DNA of 64,000 nucleotides from CAWUEZ02 sp963921355. GTDB lineage: Bacteria; Pseudomonadota; Alphaproteobacteria; Thalassobaculales; Thalassobaculaceae. The stretch is from the NCBI GenBank assembly GCA_963921355.3, contig OZ001190.1, positions 3,224,001 through 3,288,000 on the forward strand, given 5' to 3'. Shown piece after piece: positions 50,372-58,800 of the stretch. A model generated the notes under the pieces. The model was not told the DNA's origin. It ran no database searches and worked only from the letters and a program-made list of their open reading frames with translations. The position numbers and the translations under genes were made by a program. Position 1 is the first letter of the stretch. The number at the start of each line of letters is the position of its first letter.

Positions 50372-50758
50372 GTGTTTGAGCCGTGTGATTGTGGAAGCGG
50401 CACGACCTACATCGGCTGCTGCGGCCGGCTCCATTCCGGAACGCCGGCGCGCAGTGCCGAAGAACTGATGCGCTCGCGTTACAGCGCCTACTGCCGGGGC
50501 CTCGTTCCCTATCTGCTCAAGAGCTGGGCCGCCGAGACCCGACCGTTTTCGATTGATCTGGATCGCTCTCAGGAATGGACCGGATTGGCGATTGACCGTC
50601 ATGAATCGACTGGCCCCGATACGGCGATCGTTCGGTTCACCGCCACTTGGCGGAAGGGGAACACGCAGGGCAGATTGACCGAAACCAGCCGTTTCCGGCG
50701 CGACGGACAGGGATGGGTCTACATTGATGGGATGGCCGAGCAGCAGACGAAACGATAA
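50372..50758 (+). CDS. YchJ-like SEC-C domain protein (UPF0225)
   Basis: The N-terminal SEC-C zinc motif 'PCDCGSGTTYIGCCGRLHSG' and 'EELMRSRYSAYCRG' identify a YchJ-like protein; the remainder is a cystatin/NTF2-like part ('VRFTATWRKGN', 'FRRDGQGWVYIDG'). GTG 50372 is preferred because it lies just after GGGGGGAGA and close to the motif; TTG 50351 is an alternative. 128 residues. Function unknown; the SEC-C motif binds zinc and often contacts ribosomes or SecB. Confidence 0.8.
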   Translation: MFEPCDCGSGTTYIGCCGRLHSGTPARSAEELMRSRYSAYCRGLVPYLLKSWAAETRPFSIDLDRSQEWTGLAIDRHESTGPDTAIVRFTATWRKGNTQGRLTETSRFRRDGQGWVYIDGMAEQQTKR

Positions 50759-50803
50759 AACGTCCACGCATTTGACTTGGTTCGAGACCTGTACGGAATT
50801 CGG

Positions 50804-51559
50804 ATGATGCTCGCGGTTATGGGGGCGATGGAGGAAGAGGTCACCCTTCTTCGCCAAGCGATGGAAAGCACGAGTGAAGCCGTCCATGCCGGCATCACGG
50901 TCTATCGGGGAACCTTCAAGGGGGCCGAGATCGTCCTTGCCAAGTTCGGCATCGGCAAGGTCAACGCCACGATCTGCACGCAGATGCTGATCGATCTCTA
51001 TCAGCCGAAAGAGCTTGTCTTCACCGGCGTTGCCGGTGGCTTACTGCCCAACATGCGGGTCGGCGACCTGGTGATCGGCAGTCACTTGATCCAATACGAC
51101 ATGAACCTGACCGCATTCGGTCGCCGTCATGGATAAGTTCCGGGCCAGGATCGAATGGTCGAGTCCGACCCTGAGATGGTTCGAAAATGCACGACGGCCT
51201 TTGACGCGGCCTTCGACGGCGATGCCGGCGCCCCCAATCTGATGCTGGGGACGATCGTTTCGGGCGACCGCTTCATTTCCGACAGCGACACGTTGCGCTG
51301 GCTGCAGCGGGAGTTTTCGGCTCTGGCTACTGAAATGGAGGGAGCGGCCGTCGGCTACACCTGCAAGCTGAATGGCGTTCCGTTCGTTGTCGTCCGGGGC
51401 CTCTCCGATACGGCGGGGGAAAAGGCCTCGGACGATTTCGCGGACAACCTGCATGTCGTCTGCGTCAACTCCTTCCGGTTACTCGATCACCTGATCCCGG
51501 TTTTCGCTTTAGGACTGACGGGGCTCAGATCACCCGTTCAGTCGGAAACCGCAGGCTGA
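50804..51559 (+). pseudogene. MTA/SAH nucleosidase-like phosphorylase with an in-frame TAA
   Basis: From ATG 50804 the frame runs 251 codons except for TAA at 51134-51136 (codon 111), between 'NLTAFGRRHG' and 'VPGQDRMVESDP'. Before it: 'MLAVMGAMEEEVTLLRQAM' and 'FTGVAGGLLPNMRVGDLV'. After it: 'GTIVSGDRFISDSDTL', 'ATEMEGAAVGYTC' (substrate Glu) and 'VRGLSDTAGEK' (catalytic Asp). The truncated product lacks the substrate-binding Glu and the Asp. If it is the only such gene, MTA and SAH recycling would be impaired. It overlaps the convergent histidine kinase relic by 35 bp. Confidence 0.85.
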
Positions 51560-52718
51560 CAGTTGTTCCCAGGTTCAACTGACTTTCGACTCTCATCGTT
51601 CCCCCATGAAGTTTCATGAGGCTGTCGACGAGATAGAGGCCAAGGCCGGTCCCTTCATTGGGATGTGCATGTTGTGCTCTGGCGCGTGTGAACGGCTCAG
51701 TGATTGTCTTCAAATCCTCTGGCGAAATACCGGAGCCGTTGTCGGATACGGTCACCAAATACCGCCCGTTCTGATCGATTTCGGCAGCGATACGGATCTC
51801 GCAGCCCTCCGACGAAAACTTGATGGAATTGGAAATCAGGTTGTTCAGGATCTGCAGAAAAGCCCGCTTGTCGGCACGTAGTCGCGGAAGATCCCTGTCG
51901 GCCTGCACTCGAATGTCCTGGTTCTTAGAGCGCAGGGCGATTTCATTCTGCCCGATACTCTCATTTATTAGATTTTGAATCTCAATCGACTCATCTTCGA
52001 TTGTGTATTTCTCAGCTTCGATCTTCGACAGATCGAGGATGTCGTTGATCAGGCTGACCAACAGCATGCCACTTCGGTGAATATCGTCGGCTTATTCTTC
52101 ATAGTGCGCGTCGCCCAAGGGTCCGAAGACCCGCGCTTGCATCATTCCGCTGAAGCCGACGATAGCATTGAGGGGGGTCCGCAGGTCGTGGCTCATTGCC
52201 GCGAGAAAGTTGGATTTGGCGGCGTTCGCCTGTTCGGCCTCGGTCACGCGAAGGCGGATCTCCTGGAGCAGTAATTCTTTCTCGCCGACCGATCGCTCGA
52301 CCTGTTGCTGCGCTTCGACGATCTCGGAGATATCCAGGGCAGTTCCGATCGACCGTGTCGGTTCCCCGTCCTCGTCATAGTAGGTCACGCCCCGGGCCTC
52401 GATCCACTTGGTGCCGGCCCCCGCTTTGACCCGAAACCTGATGTTATAATTCGTGCCTTGGCTCACGGAGTCTTGGTAGGCGTTGTGGACCCGGTCGAGA
52501 TCTTCATCATAAATCAGAGAGAGAAAAACATCGTAATTCGGTTGAATCAGCTCTGAGTCCAGATCGTAGATTGCGAAAATCTGTTCGGACCAGTAGAGGG
52601 TTTCAGATTTATGGTTCAGTTCCCAAAATCCAACACCTGAGAGTCTTTGGCTTTCTTTTCTTCGGCGTTCTGAAATCTCGAGCGCTTGGGCGAGATTTTC
52701 ATCCTTGGGAAAGTCCAT
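51525..52718 (-). pseudogene. PAS histidine kinase with an in-frame TAA, AT-rich
   Basis: From ATG 52718 the frame encodes 397 codons but TAA at 52094-52092 (codon 209) breaks it between 'FGPLGDAHYEE' and 'ADDIHRSGMLLVSLIND'. Relatives have Tyr there. Before the stop are a PAS domain ('YWSEQIFAIYDLDSELIQP', PAC 'VKAGAGTKWIEARG') and the H-box 'MSHDLRTPLNAIVGFSG'. After it are the remaining HisKA ('LINDILDLSKIEAEK') and the ATPase N, G1 and G2 boxes ('ILNNLISNSIKF', 'DNGSGI', 'GTGLGLYLV'). Two 60-base lines I counted in it are 33% and 38% G+C, far below its neighbours, so it may be acquired. Confidence 0.85.
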
Positions 52719-53113
52719 TTTCCTTGACCTTTGGTGTCCGAATCGGAAATCGCATTAGGACTCAAGATAATTAATATACGGAAGCAGACAACATACAGCC
52801 TTTCAATCGCCTGACGGTCTTTAATTTATTCAAATTCAGACTTCGACGGTACCGGAAGTCCCACCAGTATTCAATGTCAGACATGTTAGATAGAGATCGT
52901 GCGGATGTTCTGGTCGGTATTCGATCGACCCCAGCGCCGTGCAATGCGGTTACGGAAGTATGATCGAGAACAATTCAGGTTTCTATCAAGAGGGTTGAAA
53001 GAAGAGAGCTGGAGCGGAAGGGTCTGGGCCGGCTTCCATATTGACATGGGGCCTTCCGGCAGCTCGGGCACGTCTGTTCCGACTATGCGCGCCGATGTTG
53101 GAATCCCCGGAAC
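52719..53113. other. Gene-poor AT-rich gap
   Basis: About 395 bp with no convincing gene. It is AT-rich near 52760-52830 and holds the likely promoter of the histidine kinase (minus strand). Only short open frames without family features occur on either strand; a plus-strand frame starting at 52899 continues antisense into the CigR-like gene and has no recognisable domain. Confidence 0.5.
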
Positions 53114-53695
53114 TCAGTTCACGTTCTGCCCACCGGAGAGAACGTCTTCCAGGACATCTAAGATAATGCCCGTGCCCTTCTCAATGAGGACAACATCGTT
53201 ATCGACGATCACGCGTTCGGTATCTTCGGCAGGGTCTCCCAATTTCTCGTCCAGTTCGTCCGGAAGGGATCGCTTTGCGAGACCCGGCGGCAAGGTTCCA
53301 CCACGTTCCAATTGCTTTTGCAGGCCTGGGGGAAGTTCCTTCTTCTTGGCGAGGCCCGGGGGCAGCTTCCCGCTCTTGCCCTTGCCCTTGCCTTTCGCTT
53401 TGCCCTTGCCTTTGCCCGTGTCCTGCTCGCTGCGTCGTGTTTCTTCTTCGTCGCGGCTGTCGGTCGCCCCGCTGCTTTGTCCGGTCGCCGCTCCCAGGAC
53501 ATCTCGAATCAGCTCCTTCTGTTCCTCCGTGAAATAGCGACCGGCTTGTCGGGCGGCTTCCTCTGTCAGGATCTTCTTTCCGGCGTCGATGGCCGCATTT
53601 CCTAAAGCGCTGCTTCCGCTGTTCTGCGCGTAGGCCGAGACGGTGCCGAAAGACAGGGCGAGTACAAAGAGGGACATGAGAAACGTTCGAGGCAT
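53114..53695 (-). CDS. CigR/RcnB-like secreted protein with LPPGLAK repeats
   Basis: This 193-residue protein has a signal peptide (residues 1-23, 'VLALSFGTVSAYA'). A charged Lys-Gly tract ('GKGKGKAKGKGKGKSGK') precedes three repeats of LPPGLxK ('KLPPGLAKKK', 'ELPPGLQKQLE', 'TLPPGLAKR'). A C-terminal RcnB/CigR-like motif is 'DDVVLIEKGTGIILDVL'. It matches the anti-virulence regulator CigR family, small periplasmic or envelope-linked proteins. Lineage-specific function unknown. ATG 53695. Confidence 0.8.
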   Translation of the reverse strand: MPRTFLMSLFVLALSFGTVSAYAQNSGSSALGNAAIDAGKKILTEEAARQAGRYFTEEQKELIRDVLGAATGQSSGATDSRDEEETRRSEQDTGKGKGKAKGKGKGKSGKLPPGLAKKKELPPGLQKQLERGGTLPPGLAKRSLPDELDEKLGDPAEDTERVIVDNDVVLIEKGTGIILDVLEDVLSGGQNVN

Positions 53696-53874
53696 GAGCG
53701 TGGCTCCAGAAATGCAGATTTTTCAGAAAGATAAATCAGCTCGGTTACCTGGAACATAGCATGCTGCCGGTCTCCAATCGTCAAGAGGTCGGTGCTCACC
53801 AATGCAAAGGGCCGCCCGACCGGGCGACCCTTGTGTCTTTGGATTGTGGCGTTCCGTGCGATGAGCCGTACGCC

Positions 53875-54729
53875 TCAGAGCCCCATCTTGTCGATGTCGG
53901 CGGCGCTGTGGCGTTCGGCCAGCTGCTCGTTCTCCGGACCGGAGACCCGGTTGACCACACGGCCGCGCTTCACGGCCGGACGGGCGGCGATCTCCGCCGT
54001 CCAGCGCTGCACGTTCGTGTAGGACTGCACGTCCAGGAAGTCTCCCGCTTCGTAGATCTTGCCCTGGGCCAGGACGCCGTACCATGGCCAGATCGCCATG
54101 TCGGCGATCGTATATTCGTCGCCGGCAACGTATTGGTTATCGGCCAACTGCCGCTCGAGGACATCGAGTTGGCGTTTGGTCTCCATGGCGAACCGGTTGA
54201 TCGGGTACTCCCATTTCTCCGGCGCATAGGCATAGAAGTGGCCGAAGCCGCCGCCGAGATAGGGGGCGCTGCCCATCTGCCAGAACAGCCAGTTCAGCGC
54301 CTCGGCCCGTTTCGCGGCATCCTTCGGAAGGAAGGCGCCGAACTTCTCAGCCAGGTACAGCAGGATCGAGCCGGATTCGAAGACCCGCGTCGGGGTCGGT
54401 GTGCTGCGGTCGAGCAGGGCCGGGATCTTTGAGTTCGGGTTGATCTCAACGAACCCGCTGCCGAACTGGTCACCGTCGCCGATCCGGATCAGCCAAGCGT
54501 CGTATTCCGCGCCAGCGTGGCCCTGGGCGAGCAGTTCCTCGAGCATCACCGTGACTTTGACGCCATTGGGAGTGGCGAGCGAATAAAGCTGAAGCGGATG
54601 GTCGCCGACCGGCAGGACCTTCTCATGGGGCGACCCGGCGATCGGCCGGTTGATGTTGGCGAACCGTCCGCCACTCTCTGCATCCCAGGTCCAGACCTTG
54701 GGGGGCACATACGAAGACAAGTCGTTCAT
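53875..54729 (-). CDS. YghU-type glutathione S-transferase/disulfide-bond oxidoreductase
   Basis: From ATG 54729 the product is 284 residues, close to E. coli YghU (288). 'PPKVWTWDAESGGRFANIN' (YghU-specific N-terminal extension), 'YSLATPNGVKVTVMLEELL', 'INPNSKIPALLD' (cis-Pro) and 'ESGSILLYLAEKFG' lie in the thioredoxin-like domain; 'YTIADMAIWPWYG' is in the helical domain. YghU/YfcG enzymes bind two GSH and reduce small disulfides. Intact and monocistronic. Confidence 0.93.
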   Translation of the reverse strand: MNDLSSYVPPKVWTWDAESGGRFANINRPIAGSPHEKVLPVGDHPLQLYSLATPNGVKVTVMLEELLAQGHAGAEYDAWLIRIGDGDQFGSGFVEINPNSKIPALLDRSTPTPTRVFESGSILLYLAEKFGAFLPKDAAKRAEALNWLFWQMGSAPYLGGGFGHFYAYAPEKWEYPINRFAMETKRQLDVLERQLADNQYVAGDEYTIADMAIWPWYGVLAQGKIYEAGDFLDVQSYTNVQRWTAEIAARPAVKRGRVVNRVSGPENEQLAERHSAADIDKMGL

Positions 54730-54920
54730 CGCGCATTCCATTCGTGATGGGTTGGCTGGGAGCATCCTTCAGATGTGTCACGATCTGAGGCGATCAGCCG
54801 GGATTGCAACCCTATGGGTCGGCAGAACTGAATGTCTGTCGTCGACACAATGGGGGCACAGCTCCGATCATCCGTGGTCTCGGAGACGGCGTTCATCGAC
54901 CAGCAGGCCCAGAGCGCCGA

Positions 54921-55427
54921 TTAGGCGTCGCGCGCCATCACCAGAATATGGTCGATGGTCGTCGAGTCGCCGACCCCCAGCATGGGCAGCCGCATGACCT
55001 CATAACGCCGGTTGCGGCCGTCCGCGTTCGTGAACAGCAGTTCCGCGAACTGCGATTCACCGGTTGCGACGAGTACCTCAAAATCGGCGAGCAGCATTTC
55101 GCGCATGCTGCCCAGCGGCATCTCGTCGACGAACACGCCCGTCAGGTTCCGGCCGTGGATGCTGTCGGCGATCGTACCGGTCAAGCGCCACAGAAACCTC
55201 AGCGGGTTGCGGGACACGTCGACAATCAGAAGGTGGGGGAGGACCCGCGTCGAGAAATCGGTCGGCAGAATGTCGAACTTGCGCGCCGGAACGTCACCGT
55301 CACACCGCTGCGCCCAGACCGCGTGGAACTCCCGGAACATCGGGTCCGCCAAGCCGTCGCGCATGGTTTTGCGCGTGCTCTCTGTTTCTACCGCGGTCAG
55401 TGGCGAGAACCTGGTTGGGTCGGCCAT
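54921..55427 (-). CDS. PAS_5-type PAS domain protein
   Basis: From ATG 55427 the product is 168 residues: 'DILPTDFSTRVLPHLLIVDV' (shortened), 'RFLWRLTGTIADSIHGRN', 'FVDEMPLGSM' and 'RRYEVMRLPML'. It matches the PAS_5 family that is expanded in Rhodospirillaceae. Intact, unlike the copy at 32718-33249. It precedes the PhyH gene in the opposite order; role unknown. Confidence 0.8.
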   Translation of the reverse strand: MADPTRFSPLTAVETESTRKTMRDGLADPMFREFHAVWAQRCDGDVPARKFDILPTDFSTRVLPHLLIVDVSRNPLRFLWRLTGTIADSIHGRNLTGVFVDEMPLGSMREMLLADFEVLVATGESQFAELLFTNADGRNRRYEVMRLPMLGVGDSTTIDHILVMARDA

Positions 55428-55667
55428 GCGGTCTCTCTCCCGGATCGGCGCAGTGCTTTCGGGCCACCGCCTCAGCAATTGGCGAACCCGGTCATGCAAA
55501 CGGACAGGCGGGCCGGAAATCTCGGATCCATGTCCAATATGGGGTAGCCACGCGGCAGCGTCCACCTCGCCCCTATGTTCCGATGGCCGGGTATGGGGGA
55601 GGACCCCGGTCCCGATCGACCGAGCCGGATCGGAACCCGCGGTTTCCGCAGCCAGACTCGGCAGATG

Positions 55668-56852
55668 TCAGAACGACCGATCGGAATGGGCCCGCAGTGC
55701 TTCTTGAAAACGCTCCGTATCGAGACGATGGGACATTGCCCCCCACATCAGCGATGCCTGGGATTCCGGGGCCAGACCCGAGACCGGCGGATTGCGGTCC
55801 AGGTTGGTCGGGAAGGCGTAGCCCTCGGCGGCAGCGGCAGCGGCAACGGCGTTGCGGGCGCCGGCCTCGTCGATCTCGCCGGCGTTGAGTGCGGTGACCA
55901 GCGGCCCATAGAGGGACAGGCACATCCTGGTGCGATCCACTGTCTCCATCGCCCGGCCGAAGGGCGACGAGATCTGCAACAGGTTGGCCATCCGCTCGAC
56001 TGTCCGGGTGGTGTTCTCGCCCGCCGCGTGGAACAGGCCGGGATTGAAAAAGATGGCGTCTCCCTTCCGGAGCGCCAGTTGGCTGTAGCGTGCCTTGAAC
56101 TAGGCAACGAACGCTGGCTCGCGCCAACTCAGATAGCCGCGCTCGAAGCACTGGGAGTAGGGCAGGACCATGGTCGGTCCGCTTTCGACTGGCATGTCGC
56201 AGTGCGCGACCGCGCCTTGCAGGGTCAGGACGCGGGACAAGGCGTGAACGTGGTCCGGAAAGCGGGCTGCGTCCTCGGCGGTCTGGAAGCCGAGATGGTA
56301 GTCGCAATGAGGCTGCTGAGCGTCGCCTCCCGGGCGTACGACGTTGATCTGGGAGGTCATCTGATACCAGGGACCGAGCCAACTGGTGCACGCCAGGGCG
56401 ATCATGTCGTTGGCGTAGTAACCGGCAAAGACGTCGGGATAGGAGACGCAGAGTTTCTCAAGCGCATTCCAGACCCGATCGTTTGCACCGGCCGCGGCAA
56501 AGTGGTCGCTCTGGCTGTGCGATGCGGCCTCCGCCGCGATCATTTCCCTGAAGGCGATGGTCGCCCGGTCGATGATGTCGGTATCCGCGAAGGCGCCGGC
56601 GATGACAAAGACCCCGGCACCGGCCGACAGAACACGCGCGAACTCTTCCAAGACCTTGTTGCTGCCATCAGGGCTTCGGCAGAGCCCGCGGATCCGGACG
56701 GCGTCAAAGATCGGAACATTGTGTCGGACGTCGTCGACGAACCGCAGGCCATCATCTTCGACCCGTCGCGAAATGAGATCCTGGAACGCGGACAGGCCAT
56801 CCGGCGACGCGGTGTCCGCAAGACCGTCACCTCGTGTCGTGGAAGGCTGCAT
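55668..56852 (-). pseudogene. PhyH-family (phytanoyl-CoA dioxygenase) Fe(II)/2-oxoglutarate oxygenase with an in-frame TAG
   Basis: The frame runs 394 codons from ATG 56852 except for TAG at 56102-56100 (codon 251), between 'SWREPAFVA' and 'FKARYSQLALRKGD'. Relatives have Tyr at this place. The HxD iron ligands ('QPHCDYHLGF') come before the stop; the distal His ('FFNPGLFHAAGEN') and the 2-oxoglutarate Arg region come after. The truncated product therefore lacks the third metal ligand. Substrate unknown. Confidence 0.85.
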
Positions 56853-57037
56853 GTCGATGGCTCAACCGCTGGTCGAGGCAGTCTGATTGGATCCGCATGG
56901 CACACGACCGCCATGGCAGACAGTCTACACATCGCGATCGGCGTATGAAGCGTCCGCTGTAAGGGACGCGGCTGTTCCGCGAGAGGTGGTTTCTCGGACC
57001 GGCGCGTCGCCGCCGGTCGCTCAGCCATCATCCGGTG

Positions 57038-57436
57038 CTATTGCGCTTTGCCGGCGAGCAGGTCCTCGACCATTTCCTTCAGTTCGGGGACTCGGACCGG
57101 CTTCCCGAGGAACCGATCGATTCCGGCCTGCGAGCAGTTCGAACGGTTCTCGTGCGACACGTCGGCTGTAACGGCGACGATCGGGATGCTCTTTGGCGGG
57201 TCGAGGTCCTGGCTGCGTATCTGTGCGGCGGCGGCGATTCCTGATGTGCCGGGCATGTGAATGTCCATGAGGATCAGATCGAACCCAACATCGTCGTGCA
57301 TCAGTGCTTCGATGCAGGCGGCGCCATCGCCGACGATCTCATACCGCCAGCCGAAAGCATCACAGACCTCAGACATGAACACCTGGTTTACCAGGTGATC
57401 GTCTGGGATCAGAAGTCTTGGAGACAACTCGTCCAT
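57038..57436 (-). CDS. Single-domain response regulator (CheY-like receiver)
   Basis: A 132-residue receiver domain. The acidic pair is 'PDDHLVNQ' (the usual VDD is PDD), the phospho-acceptor Asp is in 'LILMDIHMPGTSG', the switch Thr in 'VAVTADVS' and the Lys in 'FLGKPVRV'. All active residues are present, so it can be phosphorylated. ATG 57436 lies 15 nt after the stop of the collapsed MASE1 kinase, its probable former partner. Confidence 0.9.
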   Translation of the reverse strand: MDELSPRLLIPDDHLVNQVFMSEVCDAFGWRYEIVGDGAACIEALMHDDVGFDLILMDIHMPGTSGIAAAAQIRSQDLDPPKSIPIVAVTADVSHENRSNCSQAGIDRFLGKPVRVPELKEMVEDLLAGKAQ

Positions 57437-57451
57437 CGCTTTCCGCGCGCC

Positions 57452-57805
57452 CTAAGCCGCCGCCAGCTCTCGTTCGCTTTCTCCGTGAGCCAAGCTGACA
57501 AAAGGAAGATGTACCGTAAATGTTGACCCGGTCCCGGCTTCGCTCTCAACAGACGGCCGCCCACGAAGCAGCCGACTGAACTTGCCGGCGATTGCGGCTC
57601 CGGGCAGCGCTGCAAGCTCGAACTGCAGAGAGTGTCTCAAGAGCAGGGTCAAGACCAGACCGACGAGAACTGCGTTCGGCATCCAGATCACGGCGATACC
57701 GGACCCGCTTCGTGAAAGTCCAATGCTGAACATCGCCAGAACGGCATGGAGCGCCGTCAACGCGAAGAAGCGAACAACAAAGCTGGAACTGCGATCATCG
57801 GGCAT
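57452..57805 (-). pseudogene. Collapsed MASE1 histidine kinase (internal in-frame deletion)
   Basis: This 117-codon frame begins like a MASE1 sensor kinase ('RSGSGIAVIWMPNAVLVGLV' with membrane segments, 'ALPGAAIAG') and then, near 57583, turns abruptly into the last 30 residues of a HATPase domain ('KFSRLLRGRPSVESEAGTGS', 'TFTVHLPF'). The rest of the MASE1, any PAS, HisKA and most of the ATPase domain are missing without loss of frame. It is the remnant of a full kinase beside its response regulator. Confidence 0.75.
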
Positions 57806-58053
57806 GGCGTGCTCCTCGGACCGTAGGGCGGCGGGAAGTACTATAGGTAGTATGAAGTTTGGCCGACTGTCCGTTAAGCAACGGTAAAACGCCGGTCGAA
57901 TTCCGGGCGCACTGTGGAAAACCCCTACAGAAGTAGGGTGTCGCGCGCAGCTGGACTTGACGGATCGCGCCTCGCAATGGCGCTTTCAGTGCACCGGGGC
58001 GGCCAGGCTCTTGCTATGGCGGCGGCCGAACAGATCCGTTGGAGCAGGTGGTG

Positions 58054-58800
58054 GTGGATTTCAGAAAGGCAGCGATCTTCTGCAAGGCACTGGTCATTGT
58101 TGCCTATGCCGGATCGGCTCAGGCTTCGAGCGAAGATCCGGTGATCCTCGTCAAAGCCGACCCCGCTGTGGTCGGCTGGTTGGCGGATCCTGACTCACTG
58201 CTTCGGGAGGACCCTCTGGCGGTTTGGGCCTATGATTCGGCGCGCAACACGGAAACGCCGGCGGGAACGGTGGCGTCCTGTGCGGCGCTTTCCGGTGCCC
58301 AGGCGGCCGGCCACTATCCCACCACCAGCCGCGACATGGCACGCGAGAGCGTGGTCACCGATGTCTGCGCGCTCGGGGCCCGGTACCGGCAAGCCACCTT
58401 CAACGTCACCGACGCTCCTGAACAGACGCTTCACCTGGACGTGCTTGATCATTGGTCGGCGTGGTTTCAACTCGCGGTGACGGCGAATGTGGCCGACGCG
58501 GTGGAGGCCGCCGTCAGGAGCGGCGTATCGCTCGGGAACTTATCCGAACCGTCTCTGGCCGGTTGCGGGCCAAGGGCGATCGATCTGCAGGACCCGTGGG
58601 CGGTGTCCGCGGCCAACGGCTGCGACGAGGTTTATCTGCGCGTTGTCGGAGACGAGTACACGGCGTCCGGCAAGCGGCGGCCGATCGTGTTCTACCTGCT
58701 GGCGGCGACCGGCGGCACCTTGCGGGTCGGCGGCTACACCGCCGTCGCCCCACACCCCGCGACGGGGGTGTGGACGCCCGTCGAATTTCTGGAGAACTGA
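58054..58800 (+). CDS. Hypothetical secreted protein
   Basis: About 248 residues with an N-terminal signal peptide ('AIFCKALVIVAYAGSAQA'). Three GTG codons at 58048-58056 follow GGAGCAG; the third is taken as start. No family is recognised. The mature part has 'GWLADPDSLLREDPL', four scattered cysteines and a beta-rich pattern. It ends directly against phaC. Function unknown. Confidence 0.6.
   Translation: MDFRKAAIFCKALVIVAYAGSAQASSEDPVILVKADPAVVGWLADPDSLLREDPLAVWAYDSARNTETPAGTVASCAALSGAQAAGHYPTTSRDMARESVVTDVCALGARYRQATFNVTDAPEQTLHLDVLDHWSAWFQLAVTANVADAVEAAVRSGVSLGNLSEPSLAGCGPRAIDLQDPWAVSAANGCDEVYLRVVGDEYTASGKRRPIVFYLLAATGGTLRVGGYTAVAPHPATGVWTPVEFLEN

Noticed and set aside
53340..53420. Apparent microsatellite (CCCTTGCC-like repeats)
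   Set aside because: It is the coding sequence for the Lys-Gly and LPPGLAK repeats of the CigR-like protein.
52899..53537. 212-codon plus-strand frame with Ser/Cys/Pro-rich repeats
   Set aside because: Mostly antisense to the CigR-like gene; its repeats mirror the Lys-Gly/LPPG repeats; no ribosome site.
889..56852. Stop-codon recoding (UGA as Trp or Sec, UAG/UAA as Tyr/Gln) as an explanation for the in-frame stops
   Set aside because: All three stop codons interrupt genes, and all three also end intact genes here (rplM TAA, MFS and glpK TAG, phaC TGA). The affected residues differ and no Cys/Sec context or SECIS-like element was apparent.
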